The position numbers and the translations under genes were made by a program. Under the pieces are notes generated by a model. The model searched no databases and was not told the DNA's origin. It saw only the letters and a list, made by a program, of their open reading frames with translations. Of a stretch of DNA of 64,000 nt, positions 7,990-15,970 are shown piece by piece; position 1 is the first letter of the stretch, and each line of letters begins with the position of its first letter. The stretch comes from Streptomyces sp. DH41 (GTDB lineage Bacteria; Actinomycetota; Actinomycetes; Streptomycetales; Streptomycetaceae): positions 186,001 to 250,000 of the forward strand of contig NZ_JARVKY010000003.1 in assembly GCF_029813785.1 (NCBI RefSeq). The letters run 5' to 3'.

Positions 7990-9363
7990 ATGACCGGGAT
8001 GTCGTCGCAGCCCACGGGGGAGGGCGAGGGAGTGGCGGGCGCACGGGCGGCACGAGCCGTCTGGTCACGGGACTTCGCGCTGTTCTTCGCCGCGCGGGCC
8101 ATAGCCCGGCTGGGCGACACCATGCTGCCCGTCGCACTCGCCGCCGGTCTGCTCCAGCACGGGTACGGGGTGGGCGCGGTCGGTCTCGCCATGGCCGCCA
8201 CGGCAGCCGCGTTCGCCGGTCTGGTGATCTTCGGCGGCGTCCTCGCCGACCGCTTCAGCACCCGCAAGCTGATGATCGGCGCCGACCTGGTGCGCCTCGG
8301 CACCCAGGCGCTGGCCGCCGCGCTCTTCTTCTCCGGCCACGTCGTGCTGTGGCAGATCTGCGCGATCGGGTTCGTCAACGGCATCGCGGGCGCCGTCTTC
8401 CAGCCCGGCGTCGCCAGCACCGTGCCCCGGCTCGCCTCCGACATCCAGGGCGCCAACGGCGCGATACGCGTCGCCGAGTCCGCCGCCCAGCTCGCGGGCC
8501 CCGCCGCGGCCGGGCTCCTGGTCGGCTTCGCCTCACCCGGCGGAGTCTTCGCCGCCCACGCCACCACGTACGCGGCCAGCGCCCTGTGCCTGCTGCTGCT
8601 CCGGCTGCCCCCGCTCGCGCCGGGGAGCCGGGCGGTGGCCGGCCGTGGCACGAAGGCCTTCCGCGCCGACCTGGTCGAGGGGTGGCGGGAGTTCCGGTCC
8701 CGTCAGTGGCTGTGGGGCGTGATCGCCGTCTGGTGCGTCTACATGATCGCGGTCTGGGGCCCGACCGTCCCGCTGGTCGCCACCGAGGTGGTGCGGGAGC
8801 ACGGCCCGCGCGCCTACGGCCTGGTCAACTCCGCCCTGGGCGCCGGCACCGTCGTCGGCGGGCTCCTCGCGCTGCGGCTGCGCCCTCGCCGGATGCTGCG
8901 CGCGGGTGCGATCGCCCTCGTCGGCTTCGCCGCCTTCCCCGCGAGCGTCGGAGCCGGGCTCGGCCTGCCGGCCATGGCGACCGGCGCCGCCGTCGCCGGG
9001 GCCGGGCTGTCCTTCTGGGGCGTGATGTGGGCGACCAGCGTGCAGACCCAGGTCCCGCCGGACGTCCTCAACCGCATCCACGCCTACGACGTGGCGGGCT
9101 CGCTCGCGATGATGCCGGTCGGCCAGGCCCTCGCCGGCCCGGCCGCCTCGGCCGTCGGCGCCGACCACGTGCTGCTCGTCGCCGGCGCGACGAGCTGCGC
9201 CGTCTGCGCCGCCCTGCTCCTGATACCCGCGGTACGCGGACTGGTGCGGGTCGACGCGGCAGCGGCCGGCCCCGACCGCACCGTGGGCCGGCCCGACCGC
9301 ACCGTGGGCCGGCCCGACCGCACCGTGGGCCGGCCCGACCGGTCCCGCGCGCAGAAGCGCTGA
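7990..9363 (+). CDS. MFS transporter, EntS-like exporter family
   Basis: This is an integral membrane protein of 457 residues with about twelve predicted transmembrane segments. The loop GGVLADRFSTRKLMIGADLVR between segments 2 and 3 is the MFS motif A. The closest family by eye is the enterobactin-exporter-like MFS_3 group. ATG 7990 was chosen because GGGGAGGGG lies just upstream (about 7973-7981); the open frame extends further left into repeats without membrane character. The C terminus ends with a Gly-Arg-Pro-Asp-Arg-Thr-Val repeat encoded by a 21-bp tandem repeat. The substrate cannot be inferred. A tRNA-Pro follows after about 100 bases. Confidence 0.88.
   Translation: MTGMSSQPTGEGEGVAGARAARAVWSRDFALFFAARAIARLGDTMLPVALAAGLLQHGYGVGAVGLAMAATAAAFAGLVIFGGVLADRFSTRKLMIGADLVRLGTQALAAALFFSGHVVLWQICAIGFVNGIAGAVFQPGVASTVPRLASDIQGANGAIRVAESAAQLAGPAAAGLLVGFASPGGVFAAHATTYAASALCLLLLRLPPLAPGSRAVAGRGTKAFRADLVEGWREFRSRQWLWGVIAVWCVYMIAVWGPTVPLVATEVVREHGPRAYGLVNSALGAGTVVGGLLALRLRPRRMLRAGAIALVGFAAFPASVGAGLGLPAMATGAAVAGAGLSFWGVMWATSVQTQVPPDVLNRIHAYDVAGSLAMMPVGQALAGPAASAVGADHVLLVAGATSCAVCAALLLIPAVRGLVRVDAAAAGPDRTVGRPDRTVGRPDRTVGRPDRSRAQKR
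9271..9340 (+). repeat. 21-bp tandem repeat (3.3 copies) at the 3' end of the MFS gene
   Basis: Units start at 9271, 9292 and 9313, and a partial copy starts at 9334. They are identical over 21 bases and encode a repeated PDRTVGR heptapeptide in the cytoplasmic tail. Such exact copies suggest recent slippage. Confidence 0.9.
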
Positions 9364-9467
9364 CCGGCGCACCGCGCCCCCCGGAAAGCGGTGCGCGACC
9401 ACGGGCCCGAGTGCGGTATGGTTTTCCTGCGCGTTCGACCAGGGGAAACCCCAGGTCAGGCGGGCAA

Positions 9468-9541
<74 letters not shown>

Positions 9542-9561
9542 CTTTACGAAGTCGCAGATGA

Positions 9562-9593
9562 GGGCCGGTTTCGGAGAAATCCGAAACCGGCCC
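9562..9593 (+). terminator. Hairpin terminator after tRNA-Pro copy 1
   Basis: A perfect 13-base-pair stem (9562-9574 with 9581-9593) with a six-base loop follows the tRNA by 20 bases. The tail after it is TTGATCATTTTG. Confidence 0.8.
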
Positions 9594-9744
9594 TTGATCA
9601 TTTTGTCCCGTGTGCCCGAGGCCGTGGCGGCGCAGGTGCGATGCGGGCGGTACTCGACGAATCCACCACCACGCCGTGTCGGCCATCTGTACTGTGCGAT
9701 GAACATACGCGCACTGTGGCGCGGTGGGGGGAGGGTGGTCACCG

Positions 9745-10083
9745 GTGGAGTCCGTGAAGATCGAACTGGCGGACGCGGTCGCGGCCTTGCGCGATGAACT
9801 CATGACGGCTTCCGCACGCGGGGCCGGGGCTGATGTCGCGTTCCAGGTGGGGGCGATCGAGATGGAGTTCGCGGTTGAGCTGCGGCACGACGCCAAGGCC
9901 AAGGGCGGCTTCAAGGCATGGGTGGTCACCGCCGACGGGGAGGCCAGTGCCGGGCGGACTCGCACGCATCGGATCTCGGTGACGCTCACCCCGCGCCGGG
10001 CGGACGGTGAGGACCTCTTGATCCATGGCGACCGCGACCGGCCCGAAGGGCCGGGGGACGTGTCCGGGCGCGTCCGGAACTGA
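9745..10083 (+). CDS. Trypco2-domain protein (trypsin-co-occurring domain 2)
   Basis: This small protein of 112 residues starts VESVKIELADAVAALRDEL and continues with the alternating pattern FQVGAIEMEFAVELRHDAKAKGGFKAW and THRISVTLTPR, cited in part. This is the pattern of the trypco2 domain, named because it sits beside trypsin-like peptidases fused to NTPases in predicted conflict systems. GTG 9745 was chosen because GGAGGG at 9730-9735 is nine bases upstream; the frame also opens at a GTG at 9724. The tail after residue 95 is a short polar, variable extension. The trypsin-NTPase-TPR gene starts 45 bases downstream on the same strand. The role of the domain is not established; regulation or adaptor function for the peptidase is an inference. 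Confidence 0.82.
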   Translation: MESVKIELADAVAALRDELMTASARGAGADVAFQVGAIEMEFAVELRHDAKAKGGFKAWVVTADGEASAGRTRTHRISVTLTPRRADGEDLLIHGDRDRPEGPGDVSGRVRN

Positions 10084-10128
10084 CAGCACTGCCCGGACGG
10101 ACGGACACGGGGGATTCGGGGGCAGGAC

Positions 10129-13100
10129 GTGGACGACGGACGTGTGGTGGGGGTGGGCGGGCCGCGAGGCCCTGGGTCGGGCTTCGTGATCAGCCGCAGC
10201 CTTGTGCTGACCTCGGCCCACGTCGTGCCGGAAGTGGGCGGGGAGGTGACCTTCTTCCACCCCGGGGAGGAGGAGCGGTACACCGCCACGGTCGTCTGGC
10301 GCGGCACACCGAAGGGCAGGGACGACGCGGCTCTGCTCCGGGCCGAGAACGCCTACCGAGGACCGGGCGGGGCCGCGCTGTCCTGGAAACCGGTCCGCTG
10401 GGGCGGGCTGGTCACGCACCGACTCGTCGAGTGCCAGACCGTGGGACTGCCGAACGTCGTCCAGCGCGAGCGGCAGGCGGCCGACCTGTACCGCGTGACA
10501 GGCACGGTGAACCGCACGGACCGCTCCGTCAACAACCGCCACCTGTTGCGCATCGACGGTGGCGGCACTCCGGACCGTACGCGCTCCCCCTGGGGCGGCC
10601 TGTCCGGAGCCGCGGTCTTCTGCGATGACGTACTCGTCGGTGTCGTGGCCGTCGACTTCGCCGGATTCGGGCACACCCGTCTGGAGGTCTCACCCGCTTA
10701 CGTCCTGCTGAATGACCCGGCGTTCCAGGATGTTCTGGCCGAGGACCAGCTGCCGACACGGATGGAGCCGGCGGAGTGGCAGCGGCTGTACGACCCGCCG
10801 GCGCCGCCGCTCCCCGGCGGTCTGCTCACCTCCCCCGCAGCACTGCTGGACGCCCACAGGGCGGTGGTGCCCTTCCGCGGCCGGGCCCGTCTGCTGCGCG
10901 AACTGGGCAGCTGGTGCGATCAACCCGGTCTCGGGGTGCGCCTGGTACACGCGCCCGGAGGTCAGGGCAAGACGCGACTGGCTCTGGAGTTGGCCGATCG
11001 GCTGGAAGCGGAACGCTGGACTGTCGTGTGGCCCACCGACCATGCCGACGACGCCGCCGTGCGGGAGCTGGCGGACGCGGCCGTGCCTCTCCTGGTGATC
11101 CTGGACCACGCCGAGACCCGCCTCGGCCGGCTCACCGATCTGCTGCGGGCCCTCGCCGCACACCGAGGAAGCACACCGTTCAAAATGCTCCTGCTCGCCC
11201 GTACGCGCGGAGACTGGTGGAACGCCGCCCGTCGCGCGCATCCGCCGGTCCAGAACGTGGTCGACGCGGCGCCCGTGACCGCCCTGCCCCCGCTGCAGCC
11301 GCACGACATCGACATCCGGAAGGCATACTGCCAGGCGGTGGACAGCCTCTCCCGCGCCCTGCACGGAGTGGACGGCCGCCAGGACGACGACTGGTCCACC
11401 ATCGCCAGAGATCTGAAGAAGTCCTGCCGGGAGCGCCTCCGTTCTGCCGAGGACCTGCGGGGGGCGCTCACCCTGCATATGACGGCGCTCGTCGATCTGC
11501 TGGATGCCGCGAGGCCGGATCCGGCCCATGACGTCGGCGCCCCCGGCCCAGTGCTGGACGAGCGGCTGCTGGATCACGAAATCGCCTACTGGGAGAGCGC
11601 CGCCGATCGCTCCGGGACGGGGCTGAGACGGGAGGACCTCCCGCAGCCGCTGGCCGCGGCGTTCCTGTGCGGTGCGGACGACCGCCGGCAGGCGGACTCC
11701 CTGCTGCGTGGGACACCGGTGCTGTCCGACCTCGGCACCAGGCACCGTTACGCGGTCAGGGACTGGATCAGCGCTCTCTACCCGCCCCAGGGCGGCGGAG
11801 CGTGGGCAGAGCTCCGGCCGGACCGGTTGGCCGAGTACTTCGTCGGTCAGCAGGTGCTCAACGATCCGGGCTTCGTGGACGATCTGCTCGCCGACAGCGG
11901 ACTGACCGTGAAGCAGACCACTCGTCTGCTCACCGTCTACGCCCGCGCCGCCGCTCACCCCGCCCACCGCGGACTGCTCGACGCCGAGCTCACCGCGTTG
12001 TGCGTACGCCGCAAGGACGTCCTGCTCCCGGTGGCCGTGGACGTCGCCACGCGGGTGGAGCGCCCGGAACCGCTCGTGCGCGCCCTGACGGAGCTGGCCG
12101 AGCGCGCGGACGCGACTCCTCAGGACCTCACGGACCTCGCCGACCGCCTGCCGCGACCCACCCACAGCCTGGGGCCGCTGGCCGTCCGGGTGACGCGACG
12201 GCTCGCGGCCATCCACCGCGAACAGGCCGAGGCGGACCCGGCCCGCCTGGAGGACCTCGCCACGTCGATGCGGCGGCTCACCGGCCGCCTCGGTGACCTG
12301 GGACGGCGCGGAGAAGCCCTGGCGGCTGCGGAGGAGAGCAGCGAACTGGCCGCGCGACTCGCCGACAGGGACGGCCGTACCCACCTTCCCCAGTACGCGG
12401 CCGGCCTCATCAACGTGTCGGTCATGCTCAGCCGCCTCGGGAAGCGGGAGGAAGCACTCAGCCGCGCCCGCGAAGCGGTGCGCGCGTACGAGCGGCTCAC
12501 CGAGGGAACGGACGCGGCCCCGTCCGCCGTCCACATGAGCGAACTGTCCCACGCACTCAGCGCCGTCTCCACCGCCGAAGGGGAACTGGGGCACTTCCAC
12601 GAAGCACTCGAGAACATCGACAAGGCCGTCGGTCTCCGCCGCGACCTGCTGGAGCAGCACGGCGAGACCTACAAGCCCGCCCTCGCCGACGCGCTGAACA
12701 ACCAGGCCATCTGGTTGAAGGACGCGGGACGCCCCGAGAAGGCCGTGCGCAGGAGCCGAGAGGCCGTGGCGCTGTACAGGGGGCCGGCCGAAGAGCGCCC
12801 GGACGCCTTCCGCCCCAGGCTCGCCATGACACTGGGAACACACGCCAACTGCCTCTCGGCCACCGGCCGGTACACCGAGGCCCTCGCGGCGAACGAGGAA
12901 GCGGTACGCATCCGCCGCCGTCTGGCCGACGAGAACCCCGACGCCCACCTCGCCGATCTCGCGCTCAGCCTCAACTCCCTGGCGATCAACCTGGACGACG
13001 AGGGACAACACGACGACGCTCTTGCGGCGGCAGCCGAGACCGTGGACCTGTACCAGCGACTGGCGGGCAGGGAACCGTCGGTGTACACCCCTGAGCTCGC

Positions 13101-14799
13101 GGGGAGCCTGAACACATACGCCAACCAGCTCAACACCGCGGGAAGGGCCCGGGAAGCCTGCGAAGCCGCCGGAAAGGCGGTCGACCACTACCGGTCCCTG
13201 GCCCGGCGGGAACCGGGTGTCTTCACGGCGGATCTCGCCATGAGCCTGACCACGCTGTCCAGCCAGCAGGACGCCACCGGGCAGCACGAGGAAGCCCTCG
13301 CAAGCGCCCGGAAGGCGGTTGCCCTCCACCGTAGGCTGGACGAGTGGCGATCCGACGCCTTCCTCCCGGGCCTGGGGACGAGTCTTGGCAACCTCTCCCT
13401 CCGTTGGAAGGCCATGGGCAGGTTCGACAAGGCCCTCATGCTCATCGACGAGGCGATCGGCGTCCAACGTCGCCTCATCGCGGCCGGCCGGACGGGCCCG
13501 GCCCACACAGCGCTGGCCATGGCCCTGGTGAACAAGGCCAGTTGCCTCGCCGCCCTGGGGCAGACGGAAGCAGCGGTCCAGCCGGCGACGGAAGCGGTGA
13601 AGCTGTTCCGCCGGCACCTTTCGCGGAGCGACCCGGACACCCGCAAGCCGCAGCTCGCCACCGCCTTGTCCCTCCTCGCGTCCCTGCTCACCGTCGCCGG
13701 GCACAGAGCCAAGGCGCTGGACAGCTGGGAGGCGCTGGTCAAGGTCCAAAAGACCCTGGCGGCGCGCGACAGCGCGGCCCATGGGCCCCACTACGTCAAC
13801 GGACTACTCATGGTGGGCACCCTTCGCTCCGCGTCAGGCCGTCACGACGCCGCGGTGGCTGCTCTGAGGCAAGCCGTGGCCACCTGCCGCAAGCTCGCGT
13901 ACCCCGACCCGGCCCAGCACCGCTCCCAACTGGCCGCGTCCATGGCCGTTCTCGCCGCCGTCATGACCCAGGCGGGACGGCGCCGGGAAGCGCTGCCGAC
14001 GGCCGAAGAAGCGGTCACGCTGTTGCGCGACCTCCAACAGGACGATCCGGCGCAACGGCCGGTGTTCGCCGACGCGCTGCTTCTCCTCGGTGTACTCAGG
14101 CACTGCGTGGGACACGCGGAGGCACGCCATACCCTCCAGCAGGCCGTCGACATGGCACAATCCCTCGCCCCGGACGTCCAAGGCCCCGTCCTCACCCGAG
14201 CCCTTCTGGGTCTGGGCACCTGGGCCGGGGAACAAGGGCAGACCGTCGAGGCCGTGTCTCTCCTTACGCAGGCGGTCGCGGTCGCTCGGTCCACCCCTGA
14301 GAATCCCGCCCAGAAAGCCGCCCTCGCGTCCGCCCTTTGGAGTCTCGGCCGCTACGCCCCACGGGCCGAGGAGGGCCCTCGTGTGGCGCTCGGGGCGACC
14401 TCGGAGGCGGTGGAGATCTGTGACAGCCTGGTGCGGGCGGACGCCACCGCGCACGAACCCCTTCTCGCCGACGCACTGGCCGTCCACGGCCTTCGCTCGG
14501 CCGTAGCGGGACGGTATGCCGAGGCTCTTCGTATCACCACCCAGGCCGTCGACCTCAGCCGCCGCCTGGCCGCCGCGGACCCCACCGCCCACCACGTCCG
14601 CCTCGCCGACGCGCTCTGCGCGCATGCCGAGGCCCGGCTCCTGGCGGACGTCCACCACGACGAGGCCCGCGAGACCGTGGCGGAGGCTCTCACCCTCTGG
14701 CGCGGCGTCTGTCAGCGCGAACCCGGCCTCGCCGCCCCACGCCTCTCCCATGTACTGGACACCCACACACGGCTACTCGGCGAAGACCGGACCAGCTAG
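10129..14799 (+). CDS. Trypsin-like peptidase / STAND-type NTPase / TPR-repeat protein (predicted conflict or defence effector)
   Basis: A 1556-residue cytoplasmic protein without signal peptide or membrane segments. Residues 10-200 form a trypsin-like domain with a visible triad: His31 in TSAHVV, Asp65 or Asp66 in GRDDAALL and Ser159 in GLSGAAVF. From about residue 248 there is an FRGR-x2-LL entry motif, a Walker A loop APGGQGKT (275-282) and a Walker B LLVILD ending at Asp326, the layout of a STAND-like NTPase. About residues 330-690 are helical. From about 710 to the end some 18 TPR-like units of about 50 residues follow, each with a xLGxxxEAL-type second-helix signature. STAND proteins usually sense a trigger with their repeats and switch on an N-terminal effector, here a peptidase. 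GTG 10129 follows the trypco2 gene and the pair probably forms one transcript. Trigger and substrate are unknown. Confidence 0.9.
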   Translation: MDDGRVVGVGGPRGPGSGFVISRSLVLTSAHVVPEVGGEVTFFHPGEEERYTATVVWRGTPKGRDDAALLRAENAYRGPGGAALSWKPVRWGGLVTHRLVECQTVGLPNVVQRERQAADLYRVTGTVNRTDRSVNNRHLLRIDGGGTPDRTRSPWGGLSGAAVFCDDVLVGVVAVDFAGFGHTRLEVSPAYVLLNDPAFQDVLAEDQLPTRMEPAEWQRLYDPPAPPLPGGLLTSPAALLDAHRAVVPFRGRARLLRELGSWCDQPGLGVRLVHAPGGQGKTRLALELADRLEAERWTVVWPTDHADDAAVRELADAAVPLLVILDHAETRLGRLTDLLRALAAHRGSTPFKMLLLARTRGDWWNAARRAHPPVQNVVDAAPVTALPPLQPHDIDIRKAYCQAVDSLSRALHGVDGRQDDDWSTIARDLKKSCRERLRSAEDLRGALTLHMTALVDLLDAARPDPAHDVGAPGPVLDERLLDHEIAYWESAADRSGTGLRREDLPQPLAAAFLCGADDRRQADSLLRGTPVLSDLGTRHRYAVRDWISALYPPQGGGAWAELRPDRLAEYFVGQQVLNDPGFVDDLLADSGLTVKQTTRLLTVYARAAAHPAHRGLLDAELTALCVRRKDVLLPVAVDVATRVERPEPLVRALTELAERADATPQDLTDLADRLPRPTHSLGPLAVRVTRRLAAIHREQAEADPARLEDLATSMRRLTGRLGDLGRRGEALAAAEESSELAARLADRDGRTHLPQYAAGLINVSVMLSRLGKREEALSRAREAVRAYERLTEGTDAAPSAVHMSELSHALSAVSTAEGELGHFHEALENIDKAVGLRRDLLEQHGETYKPALADALNNQAIWLKDAGRPEKAVRRSREAVALYRGPAEERPDAFRPRLAMTLGTHANCLSATGRYTEALAANEEAVRIRRRLADENPDAHLADLALSLNSLAINLDDEGQHDDALAAAAETVDLYQRLAGREPSVYTPELAGSLNTYANQLNTAGRAREACEAAGKAVDHYRSLARREPGVFTADLAMSLTTLSSQQDATGQHEEALASARKAVALHRRLDEWRSDAFLPGLGTSLGNLSLRWKAMGRFDKALMLIDEAIGVQRRLIAAGRTGPAHTALAMALVNKASCLAALGQTEAAVQPATEAVKLFRRHLSRSDPDTRKPQLATALSLLASLLTVAGHRAKALDSWEALVKVQKTLAARDSAAHGPHYVNGLLMVGTLRSASGRHDAAVAALRQAVATCRKLAYPDPAQHRSQLAASMAVLAAVMTQAGRRREALPTAEEAVTLLRDLQQDDPAQRPVFADALLLLGVLRHCVGHAEARHTLQQAVDMAQSLAPDVQGPVLTRALLGLGTWAGEQGQTVEAVSLLTQAVAVARSTPENPAQKAALASALWSLGRYAPRAEEGPRVALGATSEAVEICDSLVRADATAHEPLLADALAVHGLRSAVAGRYAEALRITTQAVDLSRRLAAADPTAHHVRLADALCAHAEARLLADVHHDEARETVAEALTLWRGVCQREPGLAAPRLSHVLDTHTRLLGEDRTS

Positions 14800-14928
14800 C
14801 CAGTCGGCGCGGTAACGGGGCGATGCCTGCCGCCGCGTGGATCTCCTTGGTGGCCAGGGCCTCCCCGCGCCGCGTCTGCACTCGTTCCGGGCTGCTCTTG
14901 TCGGGCTCGCTCCGGGCGCTGATTCCAG

Positions 14929-15786
14929 TCAGCAGGTCCGTGGGGTGTCGCCGTCCTGATCGGCCGAGTGAAGCAGTTCGATGACACGTTCCTCGTACCG
15001 GACGCGCGCCGGGGAGAAGTCGTACGGCATCTTGCCGATGGCCTCCATCGGGCTCATCCTCGCCTCGCCCTCCTCCTCGCCGGCGTGCTCGTCCTCCTGG
15101 TCGAGGAGGATTTCGAGGGCCTCGTCCAGGCCGGACCTGTCGATGATGGCTCCCAAGGCGGTCTCATGAGCACACCGCTGGGCGGCCAGGTCTTCGACGC
15201 GGGGGTCGTCGGGTGACATGGTGTCGTCCAGGGCCGTCTCGGCCTCGGCCAGACGGTCTTCCTCGGCCCGCAGCCCGGGGTGGGTGGCCAGGACGATGAA
15301 CCGGTTGGCCTGGACGGCGGCGCCCAGAGAGCCGAAGACACGCTCCGTGACCAGCAGGGTATCGAGATCGGCCGGGCGCAGGGACCCGGGCGGCAGATCA
15401 CGCAGGCGGCCACTGACCAGCGGTGAGAGCAGGCCCAGAGGGCTGCCCACCTCGCGGAGGCGGTGGACGGCGGCCCGCTGGGCCTCGATGGCGGCCGCCT
15501 TGGAGACGAGGGACTCCTCCAGCCGGGCCAGGGACTCCTCGATGCCGGTGGCGCCCTCGAAGCCGGCCCGGATGTCGTCCAGGGAGACACCCGCGTCAGC
15601 CATCCTGCGGATCCACAGCAGGCGGATCATGTCGTCGTATGCGTAGCGGCGGCGGTCGTCGCTGCCGCGTTCCGGTTCGGGGAGGAGCCCGATGGCGTGG
15701 TAGTGGCGGATGGCGCGGGGTGTGGTCCCGGCGAACGCGGCGGCATCGCCGATCTTGACCCGGCGGGGAATCGCAGGAAGGGGCAT
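14929..15786 (-). CDS. MerR-family transcriptional regulator
   Basis: The 285-residue protein has an N-terminal MerR DNA-binding domain (VKIGDAAAFAGTTPRAIRHY, then HAIGLLPEPERG and the RRYAYDDMIRLLWIRRM wing), a long coiled-coil helix (about 95-135) and a large C-terminal domain of unknown ligand that is longer than in metal-sensing MerR proteins. ATG at 15786-15784 is preferred: AGAGG lies nine bases upstream, and homologues start just before VKIGD, whereas the open frame upstream has no domain. The 3' end faces the trypsin-NTPase gene across 130 non-coding bases. An inverted repeat at 15837-15866 upstream may be its operator. Confidence 0.88.
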   Translation of the reverse strand: MPLPAIPRRVKIGDAAAFAGTTPRAIRHYHAIGLLPEPERGSDDRRRYAYDDMIRLLWIRRMADAGVSLDDIRAGFEGATGIEESLARLEESLVSKAAAIEAQRAAVHRLREVGSPLGLLSPLVSGRLRDLPPGSLRPADLDTLLVTERVFGSLGAAVQANRFIVLATHPGLRAEEDRLAEAETALDDTMSPDDPRVEDLAAQRCAHETALGAIIDRSGLDEALEILLDQEDEHAGEEEGEARMSPMEAIGKMPYDFSPARVRYEERVIELLHSADQDGDTPRTC

Positions 15787-15836
15787 GCGCGGAAACCTCT
15801 CAATGTCGTGCTCGCCGCCCACTGGACCACATGCCG

Positions 15837-15866
15837 CTACGGCACATGCAAACCCCGCTGCCGTAG
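15837..15866. promoter_or_regulatory. Inverted repeat upstream of the MerR gene
   Basis: CTACGGCA (15837-15844) and TGCCGTAG (15859-15866) are perfect inverted copies with a 14-base spacer, 50 to 80 bases upstream of the MerR start. Size and place suit an autoregulatory operator, but -35 and -10 boxes are not clear. Confidence 0.45.
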
Positions 15867-15970
15867 ACGCGCCCCGCGCTCCCGCACCGTCGAGGGCCGT
15901 ACGGATCACTGCACGGGCAGAGAAGGCGCCGGCCGTGTGGGAGTCGGGTTCGTGTCCGCTGGGGAGCTGT

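Noticed and set aside
10690..13791. Open frame of 1033 codons on the minus strand opposite the trypsin-NTPase-TPR gene
   Set aside because: It mirrors the third-position G+C bias of the real gene, shows no domain and has the Val/Gly/Arg-rich make-up usual for antisense frames in high-G+C DNA.
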